64,000 bases of DNA from Trypanosoma brucei gambiense DAL972 (lineage: Eukaryota > Euglenozoa > Kinetoplastea > Trypanosomatida > Trypanosomatidae). How positions within the stretch are numbered: the stretch's first letter is position 1; each line of letters begins with the position of its first letter. Of this stretch, positions 18,572 through 30,302 are shown piece by piece. The notes beneath the pieces were generated by a model. It worked only from the letters and a program-made list of their open reading frames with translations, made no database searches and was not told the DNA's origin. Both the position numbers and the translations under genes were made by a program. The stretch covers positions 2,232,001 to 2,296,000 of the forward strand of contig NC_026743.1 in the NCBI RefSeq assembly GCF_000210295.1, given 5' to 3'.

Positions 18572-19616
18572 GGAAAAAAAAGGGCATCTCGGGACGCTGT
18601 GTGCGTTAAAGCCCCTTTCTCCTCGCACCGAGACCGCGACCGACAACGATCAACGAGAGCAAAAGGGAAGGCAGAATTATGATGGCGATCGAAAGAAGGG
18701 AAAGGAGTGGGTCGCGATGATTTAATATATTAATATTTAAAAAAAGTGTGTCAGAGCATGGATCAGGCGGAGCGCGACGTGCTCAATCCGCGGATGGATA
18801 AAATGGAGGGAGCATGAGTAAAGGGGAGTGCACTGAAAAGAGTGATAGGGGGATGCGGGAAGCGAAGGAGTAAAGAGGGAGGGGGGTCAAGGGCTGAGCT
18901 GATCCTGTTATCATAGCCCGAGGTTAATTGCACGTTAATGTTGTAATACATCAAAAATGGTGGCAGTGACTTGGTGACCAGATATTGTCCGTACTGCCTC
19001 AAACGCAGGCGTGTGTCGCGCCTTCGCTTCGTCAAGTGTTTCTCTTCCGGGATAATGTGTGGAAAGGGAACGAAGAAGGAGTCGCGTCACTTAAGTTACT
19101 GTGAGTGGTTCATGGGATGTCACTCGAGAGCAACGAATAATATTAGCAAATTTTAAGTGTGAAGGGGGAGGATAAGCAGCGCACATGCGTGTGTCGTATC
19201 TCATGTTTCTTCCTGCTTTTTCAATATTTTAAAGTTTAGTGATGTTTTCTTGCCGCTTGACGGATTCATCACCAGGTGTACGTAAGTGTGTGCATGCATT
19301 TGTGTATGCTTGTTTGTGTGCCCGGGCAATAGCGCTGGAGTGCAGCACTACGTTATGTTGCTTATGCCTCTCACCGTCTGTTTAATGTCTCCTTTTTTTT
19401 TCTCTCTCTCTCTCTCATACTTCAATTGCTATGCTCGCGCTTGCTGTGCTTTTGACATATCTACATGGGAGGGGCACGTTGAGAAAAAAGGCAAACAAAG
19501 AGGCTCAACGTTATAAGCTGGGTGCATCAGCTTTTCATTGACAAAGATTATATTTCAACAGAGTGGAGATCTGAACGACAAGTTGGAGAACGAGGAGGGG
19601 AGGAAAAAGAAGGAAG
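18572..19616. other. 1-kb spacer between PRPS and NDH2
   Basis: No gene is supported. It starts purine-rich, contains a small AT patch (18721-18745), short GT runs near 19285-19320, and a CT microsatellite (about 19391-19416). The last pyrimidine-rich part precedes the NDH2 start. Presumed 3' UTR and splice region. Confidence 0.55.
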
Positions 19617-21092
19617 ATGATATGCCGCACATCTTTTCTGCGTAAACCCAAGGTAGTTGTTGTTGGCACGGGATGGGCGGGCTGCTACTTTGTGAGAGAC
19701 ACAAAACCACAATTAGCAGAACTCCACGTTTTGTCCACACGTAACCATCACGTACTGACACCCCTTCTCCCGCAAACAACCACCGGTACGCTGGAGTTCC
19801 GCTCTATATGTGAGCCCATCACTCGGATTCAACCGGCACTCGCACACCTTCCGAACCGTTTCTCACGTTGCTTCGTGTACGACATCAACTTCGAACAAAA
19901 GCGGGTTGATTGCATTAGCGTAGACAACACCAGTGTCGGGCCACACGCCTTAGTTAACACATTTGATGTTCAGTACGACAAACTAGTGTTGGCGCATGGT
20001 GCCCAGCCAAACACGTTTAATGTTCCCGGCGCTGTGGAGAGGGCGTGTTTCCTTCGGGAGGTAAATGAAGCACGTACCATCCGCAAACGACTTGTGCAGA
20101 ATATCATGACGGCGAATTTGCCCGTAACAAGTGTCGAGGAGAAGAAGCGCCTTCTGCACACCGTAGTTGTGGGAGGTGGGCCCACGGGCGTTGAATTCTC
20201 CGCAGATTTGGCCGAGTTCCTGCGCGACGACGTGAAGAACATCAACCCCGAGCTCGTTCAATTCTGCAAAGTGACAGTACTTGAGGCCGGAGAGGTTTTC
20301 AGTACATTTGATTTACGCGTGAGGGAATGGGGCAAGCGGCGGTTAGATGCCCTCGGCGTGCGAATCGTGAAGGGTAATGTTGTGGCTGTGCAAGAGAAGG
20401 AGGTGATCACAAAGAGTGGTGAAGTGTTCTCTACCGGCTTGGTGGTGTGGAGCACAGGTGTCGGACCCTCACCACTAACAAAAGAATTAAAGGTGGACCG
20501 AACGCGACAGGGGCGTATTTCCGTCGATGAGCATTTACAGGTACTGCGCGATGGCGTCCCAATTCCCGATGTGTATGCAATTGGGGACTGTGCAACCAAT
20601 GAAAGCAACCCGCTACCTACTTTAGCTGCTGTCGCTTCTCGTCAAGGCGTGTATCTGGCGAAAAAAATCAACGCGGAATTAGCTGGTAAGCCATTCGCCG
20701 CGCCGTTCAAATATGAGAGCCTCGGAAGCATGGTGAGTCTTGGTACTTCCAGCGCTGTTGTGGAATTAAATGGGCCACGCAAACTTGATTTTGTTGGGCT
20801 TAAGGCACTCTTCTTCTGGCGTAGTGCATACCTCAGCATTGTGGGTTCGTGGCGTAATAGGCTTTATGTCATTGTCAACTGGCTTGGAAGCGCAATTTTT
20901 GGCCGGGATTTGACACTCATTAACGACTACAATGATGAGCGGACGTGGCTCTCTCTGGCGTCAGAGGGGGCGGCGCGCGAGAAAGTGAGCAGAATGAACA
21001 AAGTTAAAACCGATGGCGACGGCAGTAATGGAAATGAAGCAACAGCCCGTTCAAAGGTGGACTTACCCGCGACAAAGAAACAGAACGAGTAG
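19617..21092 (+). CDS. NDH2: Alternative (type II) NADH dehydrogenase, rotenone-insensitive
   Basis: A 491-aa single-subunit FAD enzyme that transfers electrons from NADH to ubiquinone without pumping protons, on the mitochondrial inner membrane. Two Rossmann glycine motifs are clear: VVVGTGWAGCYF (FAD, about residues 15-26) and VVVGGGPTGVEFSADL (NADH, about 182-197). The FAD-binding YAIGDCA is near residue 320. The quinone-site region LGSMVSLG and the C-terminal amphipathic helix RSAYLSIVGSWRNRLYVI agree with yeast Ndi1. There is no calcium-binding EF-hand insert. The N-terminus is short and basic before the first Rossmann strand, as in the known trypanosome NDH2, whose length matches from memory. 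This is the last housekeeping gene before the accessory island. Confidence 0.95.
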   Translation: MICRTSFLRKPKVVVVGTGWAGCYFVRDTKPQLAELHVLSTRNHHVLTPLLPQTTTGTLEFRSICEPITRIQPALAHLPNRFSRCFVYDINFEQKRVDCISVDNTSVGPHALVNTFDVQYDKLVLAHGAQPNTFNVPGAVERACFLREVNEARTIRKRLVQNIMTANLPVTSVEEKKRLLHTVVVGGGPTGVEFSADLAEFLRDDVKNINPELVQFCKVTVLEAGEVFSTFDLRVREWGKRRLDALGVRIVKGNVVAVQEKEVITKSGEVFSTGLVVWSTGVGPSPLTKELKVDRTRQGRISVDEHLQVLRDGVPIPDVYAIGDCATNESNPLPTLAAVASRQGVYLAKKINAELAGKPFAAPFKYESLGSMVSLGTSSAVVELNGPRKLDFVGLKALFFWRSAYLSIVGSWRNRLYVIVNWLGSAIFGRDLTLINDYNDERTWLSLASEGAAREKVSRMNKVKTDGDGSNGNEATARSKVDLPATKKQNE

Positions 21093-21179
21093 GTGAAGTT
21101 TGTGTACCAAGCAACACAATTGACCTCCCTTCGATTCTCAAACCCGCGTGGCCGCTGAACATACAATTAAGGACGTGTA

Positions 21180-21201
21180 ATATATATATATATATATATA
21201 T
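21180..21201. repeat. (TA)11 microsatellite
   Basis: Alternating A/T for about 22 bases in the NDH2 3' region, with further AT-rich sequence just downstream. Confidence 0.9.
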
Positions 21202-21633
21202 GTTTGTATATATGTTCTTAATTATGATGATTTATTGATGTAACATCCGCGATAATTTTTTTTTTGTTCGACTCTGTTTATTTCCGATTTTTTTTTCTTT
21301 TTTGTTCCCCGTTTTTTTTTCCTGTGTGCTCGTTGTTTTGTTTTGTTTTTTTACCTCCAGAGGTTGATGGCCGCTGGCTTTAACGTGATACCCCCCTCCC
21401 CCTTCAACCCGCCGCGTACGCGTGGATATGCACCTAAACGTACAATTGAAGATGACACAAACACCTGCGTTTGCAATTTTGTGAATGAATGCGGTGAATG
21501 TTTTTGTCTTTTTTTTTTTTTTTGTATATTTGTAAGCGTGTGTAAGTGGGTGGGAAGGAGGAAGGTGGAAGGTGGAAAAAAAGTGTTTTTGCCGTGGGAG
21601 ATGGAACACCTCCTATGTTACGGGATGTGAATA

Positions 21634-21655
21634 TATAAATAAATAAATAAATAAC
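21634..21655. repeat. (AAAT)n tetranucleotide repeat
   Basis: About five copies of an AAAT unit after a stretch that ends the preceding open frame. Simple repeat. Confidence 0.8.
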
Positions 21656-21758
21656 GTTTTTAATTTATGCGAATGGAAGAACGAAGTGTGGTTTCATTCG
21701 CATGTGCGTGGGGGGAAAAGGAAGAAAAAAAAAAAGAGAAGCGGGTGGGGGTTGGGGG

Positions 21759-21792
21759 AAATAAAATAAAATAAAATAAAATAAAATAAAAA
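21759..21792. repeat. (AAAAT)n pentanucleotide repeat
   Basis: About six to seven perfect copies of the pentamer AAAAT, preceded by a G-rich patch (21741-21758). Confidence 0.9.
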
Positions 21793-22431
21793 GGGTAGGG
21801 AAGAGGTATTGTTACTTGGTTTCTGATAAAGGCGGAGAGGAAAGGGAACAAGTCAAACACATACAAAACAAAAGAATCAGATGTTTGTGAAAAGTTGAGG
21901 AAAGTGACGGTCAGGCATTGGTTGATGAGTAAAGTCGACGTGTATGACACTGGCGCACTCTCTCCTCGTTTCACAAAATGAAAAAAAAAAAATACATTCT
22001 TTAAGGGGGTTTTCCTGAACCTTTTTGCCTCCTCTAAACACGCGCGGAAGAAGGAAGATTCAAACTCGAATAACTCAAGTGTGAAGAGAAAACAATAATA
22101 ATTAAAGCATCTGGAGTGTGGGGGGGAAGGAGGAAAACAAAGGAGAGGTGGAAGTCGCGGCATACTTCAGCACAAATGACTCTTTGAAACTTTATTTAGT
22201 TGTCGTTTATGATTTATTTTGTTTTTCTCTTTTACCGTTCATTATACTGGCGGTCGACTGAAATTCTAACCCAATAAATGAATACGCCACGCGACGAGAG
22301 AAATAACACTGAAAGAAGAGGGGAAATAAATGTGGTAACATGAAGGAGTCGAAGAAGACAAAATGACCAGCGTTTAATCAACCGTCACGACAAACTTGGC
22401 GCATCCGGTGGGTTTTCAACCTTTCGTCCTT

Positions 22432-22469
22432 TGCTGCTGCTGCTGCTGCTGTTGTTGTTGTTGTTGTTG
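22432..22469. repeat. Compound (TGC)n(TGT)n triplet repeat
   Basis: Six TGC units run directly into six TGT units on the + strand. It lies outside any open frame I would accept, so it is noncoding. Confidence 0.9.
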
Positions 22470-25299
22470 AGGGGATCCAAAAGGTCGTTGCAGTTCAGTG
22501 GTGGTAACTTCGTGTTGGATGGGTTTCACTCATCTTAAAGGAAAGCGGACGAAGGAATAATAGCAAAGGAAAAAAAAAACAAAACAAAAGGAGCTAAGCT
22601 TATCACATTATTCACTGCTGAGTGGTAGGAGGGAGGGGGAGATAAAGAAAAACTGAATGAAGAAGGTAATGTTCACATATTATCATTTATTTATTATTAT
22701 TTTTTTTTTTTTACAGAGAACTAATCATTGATAATGTATGTGTGTTTGTTTCCACTAGTTTTCCTGTTGTTGCTGTTGTTTTAAGCAAAAAAAAAAAAAG
22801 GAGGTGGGAAACAAGCGCCGATGCTGCTACTGCTTAGGTGGCAGTGGGGTGCGGCAGTAGTGATGGCAGCCCATTGATAAGTTACCGCTACGTAAAACAT
22901 TTATTGCGTCCCTACAGCGCGAAAGTTTCCACACAAAAATAACGTCTCTCCTTCAGAGACCTCGTTAACTGTGTACTCCACTCTGAAACAAAGAGTAATC
23001 GGCTCATGTGGCAGCATTCCCTTCTGTATTTCTAACACCACTACTTCATCTCTTTCACCTCTTTTAATTTCCAACACGCATTCAAGCCATGAGCTGGTAC
23101 GACCCGAAAGTCTCGTAAGCAATGACAAAAAAAAAGGATGAAATGGATGTGAACATGCATATATTATTAAACAAATAAATATATGAGAGAGGTTGGTTGC
23201 ACCAGCCTTTGGCACGTATTGAGCTGAAGAAAGCCTACCGAAGGGGAAGAGGACTGCAGCGAACTGAATGGGGTGGGTCCAAACAATGAGAAGTGGTGGC
23301 GACGAGGACCCGTCAATTTGTTTGTTTGTTTTGTTTTTTTGGTGGAGGGAGGAAGCGAATACGCCCGTAAAAAAGGTGTAATCTTATGAGCCTGCATTAC
23401 TTTTTAGCCCGTGCAAAGGGGGTTTGTGGCGGGTTAGTGGACGGAAATGAAACTGTTGCAGTGGCTCCTGCGCAGCTCTCCTTTCATCACCCGCTCCATT
23501 TAGCGGGTCATAGCTGTGTCTGTCGTAGCAAAGGGGTGATGCATGTTGGGGAAAACAATACAATATTTTGGTAGCGTTATACGCTGCTTTGTGTGGGGTG
23601 GCACAAATGCAAGTGTTGGTCTCTGTTCTCTTTACTAGAATAATATATGAAGGGAGCAAGTCAGTCAGCAAATTGCTGGGAATCCGTCGCTGCATCTCTG
23701 TCAATGGTTCCCACCACCGCCGTACTCCGAGACGGGGACTGCAGCTGATTGACACGTAGCCTTCAAGGAGTCTGTGACGGTTTTACTTGATGGGTGGAAG
23801 CCCTTTCCACTGAGGAGACTGCTGAGAATGTGAAATGCCCATTGGTAAGAAGTAATAGCGAGGAACCCACCGAGCCTCACAGTATCTGGGAAAGAAAATA
23901 ACAGAAATAATTATGGTAAATGAAAACCGGGGAAGCTACCCGCCTTCGTCCCTTCCACAAACATATTAATAGCACATCGACTCATTCGTAAGAGATATTT
24001 TAATGCAGCTGGGCCAATGTTGGTGAAGTTAGAAGTGGTTTCCTTACCTTGGTGGCAGACGGGAAGAGGAATATTAGGGACATCCCGTCCCAGTCTTTTT
24101 CCACACTATTACCTTCTAAAATTGTGTTTGAGCCTCCACAAAACCACGAAGCTGACATCGTAATGGGGCATGCCACACGGTGGTGAGAGGAATTGTGTGT
24201 GGAAGGAGGCGGAGTTGGCCACGCCAAGGGGAAGGAAAGGGGGGAAGATTATAAGAGGCAAATAAAACATTACTTTAAAGTGACAGTCAATATCGAAACA
24301 TGCAGAAAACGTTGTTAAGGGATTGTGTGTCCACAAGGTCATCCAATTGATCAATCGTTGGGTAGCTCAAGGAGTTATTATGCTGATTTGGTTGAGTACC
24401 AACCCCTCGAAAGGCTCAAACACTTCAGTTGGTTGAGAGGTTGCGCGCACAAATCACCGTTCCAACAGGACTGCAGAAAGATGCATCAAGTGGAAAATAA
24501 AACAAGAAAGACTTAAACGGTGAGAAAGGCTGGCAAATGTGCCACTGCACGCTACTCAATCTTGACTAACGGTACTTCCAAATTAAATGTATATCATGGA
24601 ACGGGAGTCATTATATTTGGTAGGAAAGGCGATGTAACTGAATTCTACAAGGGTTTTAGTGGGTTGGCTTGTAGTTATCGTGAACAAAGGTGACGCGATG
24701 GAAATGAATTTCAAGGGGCTATTGAAAACGATGCGACACGAAGTTAATGTGGCCATGCTAAATATTTTCATATCACTTCCCCCTCGCCGCCGTAAAGGTA
24801 GAATTTTTTGCATCATGTGGAAATCCACCCTTAAAGTCACCAACCGTCAGGTGTTCGTCTTCATGCAGCACAGTTTTTCATTTTTTTTTTATATTTTTGT
24901 CTCGCTGCAACGGAGGTGATCACAGAAGTGAATATGTTGGAGTGCATCGCCCCAAGAATTTGGCAGCAAAACAGTGGTAGCACTTCAAATTTGGTTTTTT
25001 TGACTATATCCACGACTGGAATAATAACACTGGTAATATAAAAATACGGCAACGAATAATCGGACGAATTTTTTTTCGAAGTACCACGTAAACTGTACTT
25101 TGTGTGTGCCATCAAAACAGAAACAAATCGTTATTTAAAAAAAAATAAAAATACTTTCGGCTACCCAGTGACATGTCTATTATTTTTACTATTTTGTTTT
25201 ATTTACCCTCTTATTTATTTGTCGTTTTGAAAAAAAGAAATACTTTGTGCATAATCATACAGACACAGTACAGTTTAGAGGTTGGGTTGCTAAGATAAT

Positions 25300-25494
25300 A
25301 TGAAAAAAGGCAACCGTCGCGGCCGCTACCGAAAGAGACGAAGCTCGAGATCGCCTTTATTTTGGGTTGCATTGGCTGCATTGGTTTTGTTGACTTTGTC
25401 GACAGGGTTGAATGTATGGCTTGCTGTTGAGTACGCATCCAAGAAAAAGGTGGAAACCAATTTGGAGCTGGCCGAGAAGGCATGCGGATTATAG
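25300..25494 (+). CDS. Small single-pass membrane protein (64 aa), hypothetical
   Basis: An ATG-started frame of 64 residues. The N-terminus is strongly basic (Arg/Lys, about residues 2-18), followed by one hydrophobic helix (about 21-43) and a short charged C-terminal tail ending in Cys-Gly-Leu. This is a stop-transfer or signal-anchor layout. The ESAG3-type proteins 5 kb downstream begin the same way (basic patch, then one helix), so it could be a detached N-terminus of such a gene or an independent small membrane protein. I do not recognise it. There is a moderately T-rich stretch at about 25176-25230, but no clean splice acceptor can be fixed. Confidence 0.4.
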   Translation: MKKGNRRGRYRKRRSSRSPLFWVALAALVLLTLSTGLNVWLAVEYASKKKVETNLELAEKACGL

Positions 25495-25845
25495 CGTTGC
25501 CATGCTAGGCAGGTACCAACCTTGTTCTCCCTGTGGTGATGCACATTTATAATGGACTTTTTTTTTTAGTTGTTGTTGTTACATTGTCGGTACATGCGGA
25601 AGAAGGATTGTTGGTGAATTTCTTTGTGTGTTTATTTCTCACAGGCTGTTGCGGCATAAGTATTAAATTCCTTCTATTGTGTGAACCTACAGGACAAAGG
25701 AGGAACAGGGATGGTTTGCTTTTAAAACGATGCCACCATTTTTCTTCTATGTTGTGCACATATGCGTTGTTGAATAAAATGAAGTAAAGAGCCCGGCCGA
25801 GTGGAGTGGCGCGGTGTGGGAATACATAAAAATAATAATAAGAAC

Positions 25846-26598
25846 ATGAGCACCTTCGCGGTACTAAATGGTGTCATAATATTAGCGGTATTCGTTGTAA
25901 CCGCTGCTTGCTTAGATGATCAAAAGCCTATAAGGGAGGGAGGGAAAGCGCTGAGTGGAGAGGCTGCAAAACATCTCTGCCGCATCAAACAGATAAGTGA
26001 ATTGCTCGGAAGCCGTGCAGAGTTTGAGCTAATTAGGGACGGATCCAAGTTTACCAGCGAGCGACAAGTCCTTCGTAATGTCCAGGATAAAATAACGGAA
26101 GGGGTCAAAGGCATAAATGAGTTGTTCGGTAGGCACTGTCGGCGAGTGTCCTTGGGAATTGAAGGAGGTGGGAGCGACATGCTTTCCAACCCAAATTGCG
26201 AAGATAGTGATAAAAAAGAGGGAACGGGGGAAGCCACTGACCAAGGCAGTGGGACGCTGTCTGAAGAGGGTATTATCCAATGCGAACACGATAATTTTCT
26301 GCGTGATTTCCTAATTCGGGGTGCCCTCGAGGCATACAGAAGTCAAATGGAGCAGTGGGAAAAGAAAAAACCGACAGAAGGAAACAAAACGAGTACGGAG
26401 GGTAAAGGAGATGAATCGTCAAAAAAACACGAGGACCAATGCCAGCAGATGGGATACAGCGTTCATGGGGCCTGCACCGTATCAGAGCAAAAATGGAGGC
26501 AACATCTGGAAGAGGCTGTGAAGCTCATGGAAAGCATAATTGTAGTGAAAAAGGAAGACGTTTGTGGGGTATCGAAAGAAGGGGAGACGCAAAAATAA
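25846..26598 (+). CDS. ISG-like secreted/surface protein without membrane anchor (250 aa)
   Basis: A 250-aa protein with an N-terminal signal peptide (about residues 1-23, cleavage near Ala-Cys-Leu). The first ectodomain helix, with ALSGEAAKHLCRIKQIS at about 38-54, resembles the start of invariant surface glycoproteins (ISG65/75), where a Leu-Cys motif sits in the first helix of a three-helix bundle. Further Cys residues in pairs, helical heptads and a hydrophilic Thr/Lys/Glu/Gly linker (about 180-205) fit a helical surface protein. Known ISGs continue into a transmembrane helix and short tail; here the frame stops with neither, and there is no GPI signal. It may be secreted, or truncated. 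The frame opens upstream only with GTG, so ATG 25846 is used. The family call is from remembered sequence features and is tentative. Confidence 0.5.
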   Translation: MSTFAVLNGVIILAVFVVTAACLDDQKPIREGGKALSGEAAKHLCRIKQISELLGSRAEFELIRDGSKFTSERQVLRNVQDKITEGVKGINELFGRHCRRVSLGIEGGGSDMLSNPNCEDSDKKEGTGEATDQGSGTLSEEGIIQCEHDNFLRDFLIRGALEAYRSQMEQWEKKKPTEGNKTSTEGKGDESSKKHEDQCQQMGYSVHGACTVSEQKWRQHLEEAVKLMESIIVVKKEDVCGVSKEGETQK

Positions 26599-29500
26599 AT
26601 GCGGGTGACAGTGGAAGGCAATGGGGAAGTGGGGTGTAGGGAATGCCTTTTGTTTTCATTTCTTTCTTTGGGGTCCGTTGGTATCGGTAGCTGCAGGCAT
26701 ATAGTTGCTTGAAAGTGTGCGAGGGTAACTGCGGACGTATATGTAAATATGCACAAATTTGTGCTTTTTCTTATTCCGGGTATTTAGGTGTGAATTATGT
26801 GTTCCCTGGAGGTAGAGTGTCATCCATATGCGTGCCCTTTGGTAGGACACGATCTAAGATAAGGTGTATTGCGTTGGTATTGGTGATTTTTTGAAGTGAG
26901 TTTCCACCGGAAAGTGTGCGTTTGTACTTAACTATTATGTCCCCCTTCTCCTTTGTTAAGGTAAGGGGGTTGAATGAACTCCGAAGCGTAAGTGTGCAGA
27001 AGTTGGCCGGAGCTCATCGGCCGTTAGGGTGCATTGACGTTTAGAAGATAAGAGGAATGAGAGCAGCGATTAAATCTTGTGCATCAACAAAAGTCAGATA
27101 TCATGTGTGAGAGGGCGTGGTGCAGGGAGGCAACACTAAGTTTCCGCAAAGTAATATCGGGGGCAATTCTGTAGTGTTGGTGCAGACTCCACATTGAATC
27201 GAGAATCGGAAAATTGGGGATAGCGGTTCGGTTACCTCCCGTGGTTAGGTTAGGTGAGGAAAAGCGAAGAGGGGAAATGCACTGAATTGGGGGGCGGGAG
27301 CTGGTGACGCCTCAACGATCTTAATGCATAGCGTGACCCCTGTGTACCAAGCCGTGACGTAAGAGGACGTCATGCATTCGCAAAAGAACGAAAGCAGTTA
27401 TGGCGTGTGGTGGGGGAAACGCGTACGGGTTTGAACGTGATGCCAGAGTTTTGGGTCAATACAAGGGGAACACACCAACGAGGGCAACAAGAACTGCTGC
27501 AACACGTGGTGAAGCGCAAGACAAGTACCACATCTTCCTTTTCACAGATGGGTGTGTGGATTGTAGCCCTCTCCCTGCAAGAAAGTAAGGTGCACCACAC
27601 GAATTACCGATGTTGGTCGAGTTGACGCTTTTCCTCCCCGCCAGTTGAAACGGGGGAGAGCAGGGTAGCCCGGGGGGCATTGGATGCCTCCAAATGATGG
27701 AGATAGCCTCGCTTTGTGTAGGGCTGAAATCTGAAGGCAAGCACAAATACGCATAGCATGTAAGTGGATCCGCACTCACGAGTGTCTGGGAATGGCATAA
27801 CCGGATGACGCACAGGCAATCGATGTGAGGAGCAAGGAGGGGAGATGTTGCCGCCAACGAAGATTACCGGTCTTGAATACACAAGAGTCGTGAATGATAG
27901 GGTGAAAACGAAAGGATTGGGAGAGAGAAGATTAGTTGTGCTTCGTCCCCGGGGGGGGGGAAAGCAGTCAAGGAATAGGGTATAATTGAATGTAGGAAAC
28001 CTGCTTCCTGTCGTGAAAGGGGAAATCAATGACCGCAGGAAATTATCCTATCCGCAGTAAATCGTATTGGTGCATGTAAACAGTTCCAAGGAAAGAAGTG
28101 AGGAGGACCTGGTTTTGCCTCACAAGAGCACTTTTTGGAGGGAGCTACACCACGCAAAACGACAATTTTGAGCAGTTTTGGGGGGTAAGGAGACTTGATT
28201 TGGGGAGGCGGAGGAGAGGAGTCTAATGTTCATTTAGCAGCGGTGGGCCGGTGAAGAACGGAATTGTGTATGAACGGACCGCAAGTGGTAAAGTTTCCAG
28301 AAAGCGATGGAAGTAAGTGCTAATGGTCGGGACGGCCCTCGGAAGCAGCACCAGGAGCAAAAGGAAGGGGGAAAAGATGCCGAAATATTTATTGTTACAT
28401 TGAAAATGGTGCACTTTATGTCGTACATTTCTGTTGTGAACAAAACCGTAAGAATAAACAAACATAACTTTATCCTGATCCCAACCGAACGAAAGAGTAA
28501 GGGAAAGGGAGATGTGTTTAAGATCAACTTCTTTTTCCATCGGTTGCTAAATGCGTCGCCAGAGGTTTTGTTCATAAATCCCGTCTTTTGAGCATCGATG
28601 ACGCCGTCGGAAGACGGCTTTTATGAAGTACCGCCTCCTCGTAGGCGACACTTGTCTTCTCCCATTCATTGCTGGTAGTTAAAATATTCATACTTGCCTA
28701 AAAGTTCTGCATCGTATGCACAATCTTAACACCATCCAACATCATACATTTGGGCGTATTTGCGCGTATCTTCACTTATATATTCCAGCAGCTCCTCTTG
28801 CCATGACCCCTTCGTCCAAAGCGTGTCTTCGTGCCGGCAATAAGTAGTATTGCGTTGGCTAAAAGCATCGCATCTGTGGTCAAATATTTAAAATGTGTGT
28901 AGTACATTGGAGGTGTACTGTGTGTTTTTCCCTTCGGACATGTAACCTGGATTCAAAAATGCAGAGAAAACGTCGTTCGGTATTATATTCACGCACATTG
29001 GCAACTAATTCGTTTATTTTCGTTGCTGTAGGGTAACAAATGTCGCCAGGGGTCTCCGAAGCAAGGTGGTGAAGTGGACAAGGGTTCACCGGTTCCGTCC
29101 ACAATTTTCTGGATAATGCGGGTGTTAATGAAAGGACGGAAGGGGACACAGTTAAAAATGACGACACCCAAGTAAAAAAGTAACAGCGGTCATATCCCGC
29201 GAGTTTGTGACGCAGTTGCGGCGGCCAAGCTTTTCTCCGCGTAGTGTAGGGCGCCTACCGCTGGGATACTCGATTGTATCCGTGCCTACGTTGGTTTTGA
29301 TAGGGTGCCGTGAACATGTGCCGACATAGACTTGGATTTACAAAAATATGCAGCGTGTTGGTGTTTGCGAGGGTACTGCAACACTGGTGCTTGATGGGGT
29401 TAGGTGTTTTTTTGCGCAACCAGACAGAAAAAAAGAGGTCGTAGAATATGAACGGAGATTCGAGTGCGCCAAGAGTACTCAATTAATCTGGCACCATGCA

Positions 29501-29854
29501 GGGGAAGATCACGCCAACGACGCTTTATGCGGCTGGAAAAAATTATCTACGTCTCAGATGGAGGTTGTGGCAAAACGGGGAAGTAAAAGACGGGGGATTG
29601 TAAGAGGTGGATGAAAATGGGCAAAAAGAAAACTCGCTAAGCAATTCGCGCACAGCTGTAAGCCACGTGAGGGATGCATGACCTGGGAGGGTTACATTCA
29701 AATCTTCGAGGATAAATAGCCCGTATGGGCGGTAGAAGAAAGCAGGGATATTCTGACATCTAAAAGCAGGACTACGACTGTTAGCGTCACCAACCTCCGG
29801 GACGCTATGTATGTGAGGGAGATAGATCGGTAGTGGAGAGTGTACGGGTTTGTT
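26599..29854. other. 3.3-kb spacer with no recognised gene
   Basis: I see no gene that I can name. ATG-started frames of 88 codons (29348-29614) and 94 codons (28307-28591) exist but lack clear splice signals or recognisable motifs. The base composition is more balanced than in the UTR-like spacers, which suggests decayed coding DNA. A G10 run lies at 27951-27960 and two small hairpins near 28.6 kb. Confidence 0.5.
28603..28647 (+). other. Two adjacent short GC hairpins
   Basis: The first hairpin pairs 28603-28608 (GCCGTC) with 28613-28618 (GACGGC) across a GGAA (GNRA) tetraloop and is followed by TTTTAT. The second pairs 28632-28636 (CGCCT) with 28643-28647 (AGGCG). Both are perfect but short. 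Whether they act in RNA is unknown. Confidence 0.4.
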
Positions 29855-30184
29855 ATGAAGCGAAAAATTATGAGCCTTGACTACGAAACTCGGTATTTTC
29901 ATTATCCTTATGGAAAGGTGATCAAAAGGGGTGCCATACTACATTTTGCGGGGTCGAGTAACGTGTGGAAGGAGACAATACCCAGGTACCTCAGCGAGAT
30001 GAGTTGGTTCAAAGCTCTAAAAAATTCTTTCACAGAACGAGAGGCTTACAGGCGGCTGCTAGAAACAACTTCCGTTGAAATACACTCTGCAAGGGGTGCC
30101 TTTAGGTATGTAAAGCTCGGTACTGTGTGCCCCATCTCTAACGTTTCAAACCCAAATTGGTTATCTGGGGAGTTGAGAAAGTAA
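29855..30184 (+). pseudogene. 5'-truncated ESAG3 copy
   Basis: The 109-codon frame encodes only the last quarter of an ESAG3-type protein. It begins at the ISLDYETRYF-like block (here MSLDYETRYFHYP), continues through LHF...W and ends with NPNWLSGELRK, aligning throughout with the C-terminus of the next gene. The N-terminal membrane anchor, DxxD-like motif and catalytic core are missing upstream. A 43-base block (29866-29908) is identical to 31163-31205 in the next copy. The gap to the next start codon (118 bases) nearly equals the gap between the two intact copies (124 bases). It is therefore the first unit of a tandem array that has lost its 5' part. Confidence 0.75.
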
Positions 30185-30270
30185 TGCATACGGTCAATCT
30201 GCATTGAAGATTACACCCGTAATCCGCGGCACATCGCATCGCACTCTCTTATCCCTTACATACTCATTGC

Positions 30271-30299
30271 AGAAACTGACGTTTTATTTTTGTTTTCAG
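30271..30299 (+). promoter_or_regulatory. Trans-splice acceptor(s) for ESAG3 copy 1
   Basis: A T-rich tract (30281-30297) ends in AG at 30298-30299, only three bases before ATG 30303. A second AG at 30271-30272 follows another pyrimidine stretch and could be used instead. Confidence 0.5.
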
Positions 30300-30302
30300 G
30301 AA

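Larger units (their letters stand above)
21093..25299. other. 4.2-kb repeat-rich spacer at the left edge of the accessory island
   Basis: No convincing gene in 4.2 kb, although the frames were read on both strands. It holds many microsatellites (listed separately), several poly(A) and poly(T) runs and purine-rich blocks. The 167-codon minus-strand frame at 21660-22163 is a translation of purine-rich plus strand (F/L/P/S-rich) and is not accepted. A long gap at a change from housekeeping to surface-type genes suggests a boundary region. Confidence 0.6.

Noticed and set aside
21660..22163. 167-codon minus-strand frame
   Set aside because: A translation of purine-rich + strand sequence; low complexity and opposite to all supported genes.
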